A DNA stretch of 5,968 nucleotides from CAZSTA01 sp964609495 [NCBI: uncultured bacterium] (GCA_964609495.1 CAZSTA010000217.1:1-5968), one strand, 5' to 3'; shown: positions 1 through 5,968, counted from the stretch's first letter. Notes: a model not told the origin generated them from the sequence alone. Numbers and translations are program-made.

Positions 1-4
1 AAAG

Positions 5-1597
5 TTACCTTTCCTCGGTGCTAAAGATCTTCTTAAATTCCTGAACTCTCTTTTCTAATTCCATTTGGATCTCCTCGGTGAACTCATCGCTGCGGATCTT
101 TCTCAGAATATCAAAAGCTTCCTCTCTCAAATACCGGAGAAGCTCATTTTCAAAACGCTTGACCTGATCCAGGGGCAGATCATCAAGATATCCCTGATTG
201 GCGATAGAGATTATAGCTACCTGTTCTTCAACAGACATCGGGGAATACTGAGGTTGCTTCAGAATCTCCATAATATGTTCACCACGAATAAGCTGACGAC
301 GAGCGGCTTCATTCAGCTCTGTTCCCAATTTAGAGAAGGAAGCTAGCTCTTGATATTGAGCGACATCCAACCTCAAATGTCCAGAGGCAGATTTCATAGC
401 TTTAGTCTGAGCTCCACTCACTCTGGAGACCGATAGACCAATATCTATCGCTGGTCTAAAACCTTCGTTGAAGAGATCAAGATCCAAATATATTTGACCA
501 TCGGTGATCGATATTATATTGGTGGGGATATAGGCGGAGATATTTCCTGCCTTAGTCTCCACAATCGGCAAAGCGGTCATCGAGCCTCCTCCTAACTCGC
601 TATTCAGTTTACCAGCTCGCTCCAATAAACGAGAATGGAGATAGAAGATATCGGCAGGGTAAGCCTCTCTACCAGGAGGACGTCTTAGAAGAAGAGAGAT
701 CTCTCGATAGGCATCAGCATGCTTTGTGAGATCGTCATAGACGATTAGGACATCCCGACCATTGAACATAAACTCCTCAGCCATAGCACATCCGGCGTAA
801 GGAGCTAGATATAGCATAGCAGGTGGGTCATCAGCATCGGCCATAATAACTATAGTATGTTCCATAGCTTTGTACTCCTCTAGTACCGATATAAGGCGAG
901 CCATAGCGGCCTTCCTCTGCCCTATGCCCACATAGATACAAATCATTCCAGTATCGCGTTGATTTATTATGGCATCTATCGCAATAGCGGTTTTCCCTAT
1001 ATCCCTATCTCCGATAATCAATTCTCTCTGACCTCTTCCCAGAGAGAGTATCGCATCTATGATCTTGATCCCGGTCTGCATCGGTTCATTAACTATATCC
1101 CGATCTATCACACTTGGGGCCTCACCTTCGATGAAACGATGACGCTCGGTCCTAATCGGTCCCTTCTCATCCAGAGGCTCTCCCAAAGGATTAACTACCC
1201 TTCCTAGGAGAGCCTCTCCCACCGGAACCTCGACCATCCTCCCGGTTCGTCGAACGCGATCACCCGCTTCCACACTGACTTCTGAGCCGACTAGGAGACA
1301 TCCCACCTCATTCCTCTCCAGGTTCAGAGTGAGTCCATATACCTTATCGGGAAACTCTAAAAGCTCATCGAGCATAGCTTGGGGCAAGCCCGATACCAGG
1401 ACAACCTCATTACCCACATAGGTTACAATACCTAGATCATCTATCTCTAAGTGGTATTTATAATTCTCCGCCCTGGATTTTAGCTCAGTTATCGTCTCTC
1501 TTGCCGCTACCTCCATATCATTCGTCATCAACTCACTGATGGGCTCTGCTTCCTCGCTCTTCGCTTCTCCATTTACCGCTCTCTTCGTATCGTCCAT
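5..1597 (-). CDS. atpA: F-type (N-ATPase-like) ATP synthase subunit alpha
   Basis: Alpha forms the alpha3-beta3 head with beta and carries the non-catalytic nucleotide sites. Residue numbers count from a TTG at 1606; subtract 3 for the preferred ATG. Visible in the protein are the beta-barrel domain (about 54-125), Walker A GDRDIGKT (199-206), the Walker B strand DVLIVYDD (285-292), the conserved block RRPPGREAYPADIFYLHSRL (308-327), the family signature PAIDIGLSVS (385-394) with the arginine-finger residue R395, and QYSPM (453-457) before the C-terminal helices. The TTG at 1606 abuts the GGGAG motif and cannot use it, whereas the ATG at 1597 lies 9 bases downstream, so I choose the ATG (530 aa). 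The protein is somewhat longer than E. coli alpha (513 aa), mainly through a charged N-terminal extension of roughly 25-30 residues. Walker A has D and I where alpha normally has Q and T. The sequence LTKHA after the Walker B resembles N-ATPase alphas as I remember them. The stop is TAA at 5-7, so the gene is complete. Confidence 0.97.
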   Translation of the reverse strand: MDDTKRAVNGEAKSEEAEPISELMTNDMEVAARETITELKSRAENYKYHLEIDDLGIVTYVGNEVVLVSGLPQAMLDELLEFPDKVYGLTLNLERNEVGCLLVGSEVSVEAGDRVRRTGRMVEVPVGEALLGRVVNPLGEPLDEKGPIRTERHRFIEGEAPSVIDRDIVNEPMQTGIKIIDAILSLGRGQRELIIGDRDIGKTAIAIDAIINQRDTGMICIYVGIGQRKAAMARLISVLEEYKAMEHTIVIMADADDPPAMLYLAPYAGCAMAEEFMFNGRDVLIVYDDLTKHADAYREISLLLRRPPGREAYPADIFYLHSRLLERAGKLNSELGGGSMTALPIVETKAGNISAYIPTNIISITDGQIYLDLDLFNEGFRPAIDIGLSVSRVSGAQTKAMKSASGHLRLDVAQYQELASFSKLGTELNEAARRQLIRGEHIMEILKQPQYSPMSVEEQVAIISIANQGYLDDLPLDQVKRFENELLRYLREEAFDILRKIRSDEFTEEIQMELEKRVQEFKKIFSTEER

Positions 1598-1606
1598 ACC
1601 TGTCAA

Positions 1607-1612
1607 CTCCCT
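1607..1612 (-). promoter_or_regulatory. atpA ribosome binding site (decides the start)
   Basis: AGGGAG on the minus strand overlaps the TAG stop of atpF (1611-1613). It sits 9 bases before the ATG at 1597, but directly against the TTG at 1606. This favours the ATG and suggests translational coupling of alpha to the b subunit. Confidence 0.7.
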
Positions 1613-2357
1613 AAACCGTCTCCTTACTCAGCTCGTCCCGAATCATTCCGAGTTGAGCTTGAATACTTCCATCGATCACTTTATCACCTAGCTCTATCTT
1701 TATCCCTCCGATGAGAGAAGAATCCTCGGCGAATCTAAGCTCGATATCCCTTCTAGTTATGCTCAATAGCCCATCCCTTATCTTCCACTTATCCTCGGCA
1801 GGCAGAGGAATAACAGAATAAACAGTTGCGCTGGTATCTCCTCTTCCCATTCCCTCTCTCAACTGATCCTCATTTAACTCGCTCAGATGGGAGGCGAATT
1901 CCTCCACGAAACGGCGATGCATCTTCTCATCTATAAATCTCTTGATTATCTCTCCAGCCAAAGATATAGCGGTATTAGTTATCTCCTCCTGAAGCGAGGC
2001 TTTAGCTCTCTCCCTTTCTAATTCAAGCTCCTCTCTTAACCTTTCTCTCTCCTGACGAGCCTCTGCTCTAGCCTTCTCCACTATCTCACTATGAGCTTTT
2101 CTAGTCTCCTCCTCCATTCTCTCCTTAGCCTGCTGTATCTCCCTTCTAATGTTAAGCAATTCCTGTTCATGCTTTTCTTTGAATGCTTGAGCCTCTTGTT
2201 CAACTTTCTTAGCTTTATCTAGCTGCTCCTCTATCTTCTTACTCCTCCCCTGAAGGAATCTAAGCACCGGTCGAAATAAAAAACGGGCTAGGATGGCTGT
2301 TAAGATAAGGAAGTTGATTATTTGAAAGATCAGTGTAGCTATATTTGGTGAGATCAT
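1611..2357 (-). CDS. atpF: ATP synthase subunit b with delta-like C-terminal domain
   Basis: This is the peripheral stalk protein that holds the head still against the a/c motor. The 248-residue protein begins with one hydrophobic membrane helix (about 5-28, ending in LFRPV, typical of b). A long, highly charged coiled coil follows (about 38-128), then a b-type end segment (SLAGEIIKRFIDEKMHRRF, 132-150). The last part (about 175-245) resembles the C-terminal domain of delta/OSCP: SLIGGIKIELGDKVIDGS (214-231) lines up with the E. coli delta segment MAGVIIRAGDMVIDGS. There is no room for the roughly 100-residue N-terminal helical bundle of delta, and no atpH lies between b and alpha, so this one gene probably supplies both functions. 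N-ATPase operons are known to lack a separate atpH. The ATG at 2357 has GGAGG 7 bases upstream. The gene follows a 113-base spacer and ends 13 bases before atpA. Confidence 0.93.
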   Translation of the reverse strand: MISPNIATLIFQIINFLILTAILARFLFRPVLRFLQGRSKKIEEQLDKAKKVEQEAQAFKEKHEQELLNIRREIQQAKERMEEETRKAHSEIVEKARAEARQERERLREELELERERAKASLQEEITNTAISLAGEIIKRFIDEKMHRRFVEEFASHLSELNEDQLREGMGRGDTSATVYSVIPLPAEDKWKIRDGLLSITRRDIELRFAEDSSLIGGIKIELGDKVIDGSIQAQLGMIRDELSKETV

Positions 2358-2364
2358 TCAAAAT

Positions 2365-2369
2365 CCTCC
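2365..2369 (-). promoter_or_regulatory. atpF ribosome binding site
   Basis: GGAGG on the minus strand is spaced 7 bases from the atpF ATG. It is one of the best-matched sites in the operon. It lies just beyond one arm of the inverted repeat at 2372-2425, so folding of that repeat could affect access to it. Confidence 0.75.
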
Positions 2370-2371
2370 AT

Positions 2372-2425
2372 AAAAGGTAACTTTTTGCTTCCAATAAAAC
2401 TCAAGGTTAAAAAAGTTATCTTTTT
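2372..2425. repeat. Inverted repeat in the atpE-atpF spacer, copy of a dispersed repeat
   Basis: The arms AAAAGGTAACTTTTT (2372-2386) and AAAAAGTTATCTTTT (2410-2424) are complementary at 14 of 15 positions, with 23 bases between them. Read on the minus strand, 2425 down to 2394 matches 5937-5968 of the plus strand at 29 of 32 positions. This shows a dispersed repeat and not chance AT richness. Each arm is itself nearly palindromic (AAAAG-4 bases-CTTTT). No open reading frame is present. Confidence 0.75.
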
Positions 2426-2428
2426 AGT

Positions 2429-2455
2429 GAGAGCGAAATTGGCGCTTTCGCTCTC
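2429..2455 (-). other. Stem-loop after atpE (possible mRNA stabiliser or partial attenuator)
   Basis: The arms GAGAGCGAAA (2429-2438) and TTTCGCTCTC (2446-2455) form a perfect 10-bp stem with a 7-base loop. It starts 15 bases after the atpE stop codon. In the direction of transcription a run of six T (2414-2409) follows only after about 14 bases, so it is not a canonical intrinsic terminator. A role in uncoupling c expression from downstream genes is an inference. Confidence 0.65.
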
Positions 2456-2470
2456 CCAAATTCCAATCTT

Positions 2471-2734
2471 TTATTGAATATATCTAATTAAGGGATTAGC
2501 AAAGAGCAGAATAAGGGAGATAGCCAAGACATAGATAGCTAAGGACTCGATCATAGCTAATCCTACGAAGAGGGTTCGGCTGATATCTCCCGAAGATTCT
2601 GGTTGTTTTGCTATGCTCTCTAAAGCCGCCGCGGTAGCTTTACCCTGAGCCAAGGCTGGCATTATCACTCCTAAAGCGATACCAAATCCTGAGGTGATAA
2701 CGGAAATGATGAGAAATAAGATTTTTGGGTCCAA
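2471..2734 (-). CDS. atpE: ATP synthase subunit c (Na+-type ligand motif)
   Basis: This is the membrane rotor protein; many copies form the ring that carries the coupling ion past subunit a. The 87-residue hairpin has helix 1 (about 5-30) with a glycine packing motif GFGIALG (16-22), a polar loop with the conserved AKQPE (42-46), and helix 2 (about 54-80) with the ion-binding glutamate E63. P26, Q30, E63, S64 and Y68 correspond to P28, Q32, E65, S66 and Y70 of the Na+-binding Ilyobacter tartaricus c subunit. H+ use cannot be excluded, since Na+-type rings can also bind protons, and the water-holding T67 of Ilyobacter is L65 here. The start is TTG at 2734, because a TAA lies immediately upstream in frame and no ATG is usable before residue 25. 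AAGGAG sits 11 bases upstream, rather far. The 72-base gap after atpB and the 113-base gap before atpF are the widest in the operon. Confidence 0.96.
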   Translation of the reverse strand: MDPKILFLIISVITSGFGIALGVIMPALAQGKATAAALESIAKQPESSGDISRTLFVGLAMIESLAIYVLAISLILLFANPLIRYIQ

Positions 2735-2745
2735 TTAACGAAGCA

Positions 2746-2751
2746 CTCCTT
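2746..2751 (-). promoter_or_regulatory. atpE ribosome binding site
   Basis: AAGGAG on the minus strand lies 11 bases before the TTG start. The spacing is longer than optimal, but no alternative in-frame start exists upstream. The motif also lies inside a six-codon frame (2755-2735) that ends directly against the TTG. Confidence 0.6.
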
Positions 2752-2806
2752 TCATTTCTTTATTCTAAATGAGGGAAGAATCTACCCCTTCTATATTCAA
2801 TAGCGA

Positions 2807-3475
2807 TCAGACATGGCCAGCTGTAACCGCCCCCGCCAGGTATATTATCGTCAGTATCGAGAAGATAAAGGCTTGGAGAATACCCGTGAATATTGAGAAG
2901 GCCATCATCGGAACGGGAATGATGATAGGGGCTAATATAGCGAAGATCGCGATGATTATCTCCTCTCCCATTATATTCCCAAAAAGACGTATAGTTAAAG
3001 ATAAGGTCCTACTTATCTCACTAATTATATGAATCGGCAGAAGAATAGGGGTAGGACTCACATAGTGTTTAAGATATTTCAACCCTTGCTTAGTTAAACC
3101 ATAATAGTGCACCGCAAAGAATACGATCAGAGCTAAGGCTAGGGGAGTATTAATATCCCTAGTAGGTGGAGATAAGTAGGGAACAATAGAGAGTAGATTG
3201 GCTATTCCGATAAAGATAGCTAGGGTTCCTACTAGGGGTAGGAAGGTCTCTGCCCCAACTCCGATCATACTCTTAATTAAATTATAGATGCTCTCAACTC
3301 CGAGTTCAACTATATTTTGCCAAGTGCTTGGTCTCTCCTTCAAATTTCTTGAGATAAAATAGGCTAATACGGCGAGTACCGCCATCAACAGCCAGGTGGT
3401 AGTTACAGTATCTGTAACTGGTACTTTAAATATATGAAACATAACCCTAGGAGCTATCTCTTCTTCTACTTCCAT
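2807..3475 (-). CDS. atpB: ATP synthase subunit a
   Basis: This is the stator membrane protein that provides the two ion half-channels next to the c ring. The 222 residues hold about five hydrophobic segments (about 27-43, 78-100, 110-127, 170-190, 192-216) plus an amphipathic stretch. SLTIRLFGN (159-167) carries the essential stator arginine R163 (E. coli R210). Q201 in LQAFIFSILTIIYL corresponds to E. coli Q252. The usual E219 position is occupied by E172, preceded by another glutamate, and the E. coli H245 position is S194. The segment TRDINTPLALAL (105-116) replaces the usual polar PT/SADxN loop. The protein is shorter than E. coli a (271 aa), lacking an N-terminal extension. The ATG at 3475 is preceded by a purine-rich GGAAGGA very close to the start. 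The AtpQ-like gene ends 39 bases upstream. Confidence 0.96.
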   Translation of the reverse strand: MEVEEEIAPRVMFHIFKVPVTDTVTTTWLLMAVLAVLAYFISRNLKERPSTWQNIVELGVESIYNLIKSMIGVGAETFLPLVGTLAIFIGIANLLSIVPYLSPPTRDINTPLALALIVFFAVHYYGLTKQGLKYLKHYVSPTPILLPIHIISEISRTLSLTIRLFGNIMGEEIIIAIFAILAPIIIPVPMMAFSIFTGILQAFIFSILTIIYLAGAVTAGHV

Positions 3476-3514
3476 AGTCCTTCCGCTTCCTTTCTTATAT
3501 AGCTTAGTCTATAA

Positions 3515-3862
3515 TCATTTTTTCTCCTTCCCCTTTAGTAGCTCCTCCAAAAGCTTCGCCTCTAACTCTTCGAGATCATCGGGCTTCTTTTCTATCCCCT
3601 CTATCTCCTCTCCCTTCTCCTTATTCTCCCCCATGCCAGTGTCTATATAAGTTCGATAAAGGTTATAGACTCCTATAAAAATCCCTACAACCATGAGAGA
3701 GAGCGTCCATATATATTTATACTCTTGATAACCTGCTTTATCATCTAGATATCTACCTAAAAGCACGCCAGCAATGATAGGAAGAGCTACCATCCACCCA
3801 AGGGAACTAGCTAACCCTAATATCCGCCAGAGTTTATTATCTTCTTCATCCTCCCTTTTCAC
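3515..3862 (-). CDS. atpQ: AtpQ-like (AtpZ/AtpI family) small membrane protein of the ATPase operon
   Basis: This is a 115-residue protein with two predicted membrane helices (about 14-36 and 51-72). Between them is GRYLDD (36-41), the glycine/LD loop typical of the AtpZ/AtpI family (Pfam 'ATPase_gene1'). Members of this family sit in ATP synthase operons and are thought to help c-ring assembly or Mg2+ handling; the role is not settled. In N-ATPase operons the gene in this position, after epsilon, is called atpQ. The C-terminal 40 residues (76-115) are extremely charged, rich in Glu and Lys, and probably helical, longer than expected for a minimal member. The start is GTG at 3862: GGGAGG lies 8 bases upstream and inside the end of atpC, and the ATGs nearby are out of frame and hit a stop within a few codons. 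Four bases separate it from the atpC stop, so coupling is likely. The atpR gene that usually follows in N-ATPase operons is absent. Confidence 0.88.
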   Translation of the reverse strand: MKREDEEDNKLWRILGLASSLGWMVALPIIAGVLLGRYLDDKAGYQEYKYIWTLSLMVVGIFIGVYNLYRTYIDTGMGENKEKGEEIEGIEKKPDDLEELEAKLLEELLKGKEKK

Positions 3863-3866
3863 TTCA

Positions 3867-4295
3867 TCATCCTCCCAGATGCCTCTCCACCTTCTGACGC
3901 CGTCTAACCGTCAGTCTCTCCATTGCTCTCACCAGATTGGCATGCATCTCAGTGAATTGTAGTTCGGCTTTATGGGCCGCTTCCTTCTGTTTCTGTTTGA
4001 GAGAAGCCATCTTCTTCCCAAACTTTCTTATATCATCCCCTTCTTCCGCGGCCTCGGTTAATATTATAACTTTATTCCTTTTAACCTCCATTATCCCCTC
4101 AGCAACCACCATATATTTTCTCACTCCACCCTGCCTATAGATCAACACTCCTAGCTCCAACATAGCCACAAGTGGAGCGCGACGAGGTAGAATCCCCCTC
4201 GCTCCATCCGTTGTTCTAACGATAATACTTCCCACCTCTTCATCGAATATAACTTTTTCTGGAGTTATGATCTTAAGATTTATAACATCAGCCAT
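3867..4295 (-). CDS. atpC: ATP synthase subunit epsilon
   Basis: Epsilon is the central-stalk subunit that joins gamma to the c ring and can inhibit ATP hydrolysis. The 142-residue protein has an N-terminal beta-sandwich (about 1-86) with the family block GILPRRAPLVAML (34-46) and EGIMEV (66-71), where E. coli has GIYPGHAPLL and GGILEV. A C-terminal helical domain (about 88-138) is very basic at its end (RRRQKVERH, 131-139). I do not see the I/L-D-x-x-R-A ATP-binding motif known from some Bacillus epsilons. The ATG at 4295 follows beta by 26 bases and has no Shine-Dalgarno sequence at a usable distance; the leader is AT-rich. The last codons supply the ribosome binding site of the next gene. 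Beta and epsilon leading the operon is the N-ATPase arrangement. Confidence 0.95.
   Translation of the reverse strand: MADVINLKIITPEKVIFDEEVGSIIVRTTDGARGILPRRAPLVAMLELGVLIYRQGGVRKYMVVAEGIMEVKRNKVIILTEAAEEGDDIRKFGKKMASLKQKQKEAAHKAELQFTEMHANLVRAMERLTVRRRQKVERHLGG
3871..3876 (-). promoter_or_regulatory. Ribosome binding site of the AtpQ-like gene (decides the GTG start)
   Basis: GGGAGG on the minus strand, within the last codons of atpC, lies 8 bases before the GTG at 3862. The intervening ATGATG is in a frame that closes at TGA almost at once, so the GTG is the only start giving the conserved protein. Confidence 0.7.
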
Positions 4296-4309
4296 AATAA
4301 AATATAGAG

Positions 4310-4321
4310 GGGAGATTCTCC

Positions 4322-4322
<1 letters not shown>
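4310..4322 (-). other. Small hairpin at the beta stop codon, before epsilon
   Basis: GGGAG (4322-4318, minus strand) pairs with CTCCC (4314-4310) across a 3-base loop. The stem includes the last base of the atpD stop codon and sequesters the only Shine-Dalgarno-like motif upstream of atpC, which is anyway about 22 bases from the epsilon ATG. The stem is short and the effect is an inference. Confidence 0.4.
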
Positions 4323-5766
<1,444 letters not shown>

Positions 5767-5823
5767 ACTATTAGATATATCGAAATCAAAAATATAATCA
5801 AACTCTAATCCCATCTACATACT

Positions 5824-5852
5824 ATTATAACAAAATTCTTCGCTAAAGTAAA
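5824..5852 (-). promoter_or_regulatory. Sigma70-type promoter of the ATPase operon
   Basis: On the minus strand the -35 element TTTACT (5852-5847) and a perfect -10 TATAAT (5829-5824) are separated by exactly 17 bases. A TG one base before the -10 makes it an extended -10 promoter. Transcription would start around 5816-5818, giving a leader of about 62 bases before the beta ATG. This is the only convincing promoter I find, so the operon is probably one transcript. Confidence 0.75.
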
Positions 5853-5859
5853 GAATTTT
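5832..5859. promoter_or_regulatory. Inverted repeat overlapping the operon promoter (candidate operator)
   Basis: AAAATTCTT (5832-5840) and AAGAATTTT (5851-5859) form a perfect 9-bp inverted repeat with a 10-base centre. The half-site centres are 19 bp apart, about two helical turns, and the repeat spans the promoter spacer and the end of the -35. This is where a dimeric repressor would bind, but no regulator gene is in view. AT richness makes chance occurrence possible. Confidence 0.4.
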
Positions 5860-5890
5860 TGAGGTTACGAAGAATGTAAAAGTTTGTGCT

Positions 5891-5907
5891 GGGGAATATG
5901 ATTCCCC
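5891..5907. repeat. Short hairpin GGGGAAT-ATG-ATTCCCC
   Basis: A perfect 7-bp inverted repeat with a 3-base loop lies about 40 bases upstream of the promoter -35. No T run follows on either strand, so it is not an obvious terminator. It abuts the C-rich repeat at 5904-5936 and may be part of the same element. Confidence 0.5.
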
Positions 5908-5936
5908 CCCTCACCCTATCCCTCTCCCACGAGGGG
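5904..5936. repeat. C-rich CCCTNN intergenic repeat with G-quadruplex potential
   Basis: CCC tracts recur every six bases (CCCTCA, CCCTAT, CCCTCT, CCCACG), and CCCCTC (5907-5912) pairs with GAGGGG (5931-5936). This looks like a truncated copy of the widespread bacterial intergenic repeat type beginning CCCTCACCCTAACCCTCTCCC, as I recall it. On the minus strand it gives four G3 tracts with 3-base loops, a G-quadruplex pattern. No gene overlaps it. Confidence 0.6.
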
Positions 5937-5968
5937 AAAAAGGTAACTTTTTTAACCATGAGTTCTAT
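5937..5968 (+). repeat. Partial copy of a dispersed repeat, cut by the window edge
   Basis: Starting AAAAAGGTAACTTTTTTAAC, this stretch matches the minus strand of 2394-2425 with 3 differences in 32 bases. It directly follows the GAGGGG end of the C-rich repeat and runs off the window, so its true length is unknown. Confidence 0.7.

Noticed and set aside
65-346. Plus-strand open frame of 93 codons opposite the 3' end of atpA
   Set aside because: It lies wholly inside the well-conserved alpha gene on the other strand, shows no recognisable domain, and is the mirror of coding constraint.
959-1207. Plus-strand open frame of 82 codons within atpA
   Set aside because: It is antisense to the Walker A region of alpha, with no ribosome binding site logic or family resemblance.
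2354-2371. Five-codon frame (MEDFE) ending in a TGA that overlaps the atpF ATG
   Set aside because: It has no ribosome binding site of its own, and its sequence is simply the atpF Shine-Dalgarno and spacer.
2409-2455. Intrinsic terminator between atpE and atpF
   Set aside because: The T run is about 14 bases from the stem and not adjacent to it, and the operon clearly continues, so I list it only as a stem-loop.
2769-3032. Plus-strand open frame of 87 codons opposite atpB, looking hydrophobic
   Set aside because: Its hydrophobic look comes from the complement of membrane-helix codons of subunit a. Subunit a has the conserved residues and the right context.
3774-4140. Plus-strand open frames opposite the AtpQ-like gene and atpC
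   Set aside because: They are antisense to two conserved genes, low in complexity (Ser-rich) and overlap one another.
5904-5936. CRISPR-like short repeat array
   Set aside because: The periodicity is six bases of simple CCCTNN units with no spacers, so it is a simple repeat and not a CRISPR.
5958-5968. Plus-strand ATG at the right edge that might begin a divergent gene
   Set aside because: It sits inside the dispersed repeat, whose other copy reads TTG at the same place, and no ribosome binding site precedes it.

Overview
The window is almost entirely one operon on the minus strand. It encodes seven subunits or accessory proteins of a rotary F-type ATP synthase/ATPase of bacterial type. In transcription order, from the right edge leftward, the genes are beta (atpD), epsilon (atpC), a small two-helix membrane protein of the AtpZ/AtpI (AtpQ) family, a (atpB), c (atpE), a b subunit carrying a delta-like C-terminal domain (atpF), and alpha (atpA). 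The left edge cuts the operon 4 bases after the alpha stop codon; the gamma gene (atpG) is expected next but cannot be seen.

The gene order beta-epsilon-Q-a-c-b-alpha, with no separate atpH, is that of the N-ATPases, a laterally transferred and often Na+-linked branch of F-type ATPases whose described order is atpDCQRBEFAG. It is not the common atpIBEFHAGDC order. The c subunit carries the Pro/Gln...Glu-Ser...Tyr ligand pattern of Na+-binding c rings, which fits. Two departures stand out: no atpR lies between the Q-like gene and atpB (the gap is 39 bases), and atpF encodes a compact b/delta hybrid instead of a plain b.

Region by region: 5..1597 alpha; 1611..2357 b/delta; 2358..2470 an untranslated spacer with a 10-bp hairpin and an inverted repeat; 2471..2734 c; 2807..3475 a; 3515..3862 Q-like; 3867..4295 epsilon; 4322..5755 beta; 5756..5968 the upstream region. 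The upstream region holds a strong sigma70-type promoter (extended -10, 17-bp spacer) overlapping a 9-bp inverted repeat, then a short hairpin, a G/C-skewed repeat and a partial copy of a dispersed repeat. That dispersed repeat also occurs, in the opposite orientation, inside the atpE-atpF spacer (29 of 32 positions identical).

The organism is a bacterium of moderate GC content, with frequent AGA/AGG and ATA codons and several non-ATG starts. Repeat-rich intergenic DNA suggests an uncultured lineage, but nothing in the window fixes the phylum. I see no evidence of an unrelated novel system. What is of interest lies in the unusual subunit composition and in the non-coding repeats and regulatory structures.
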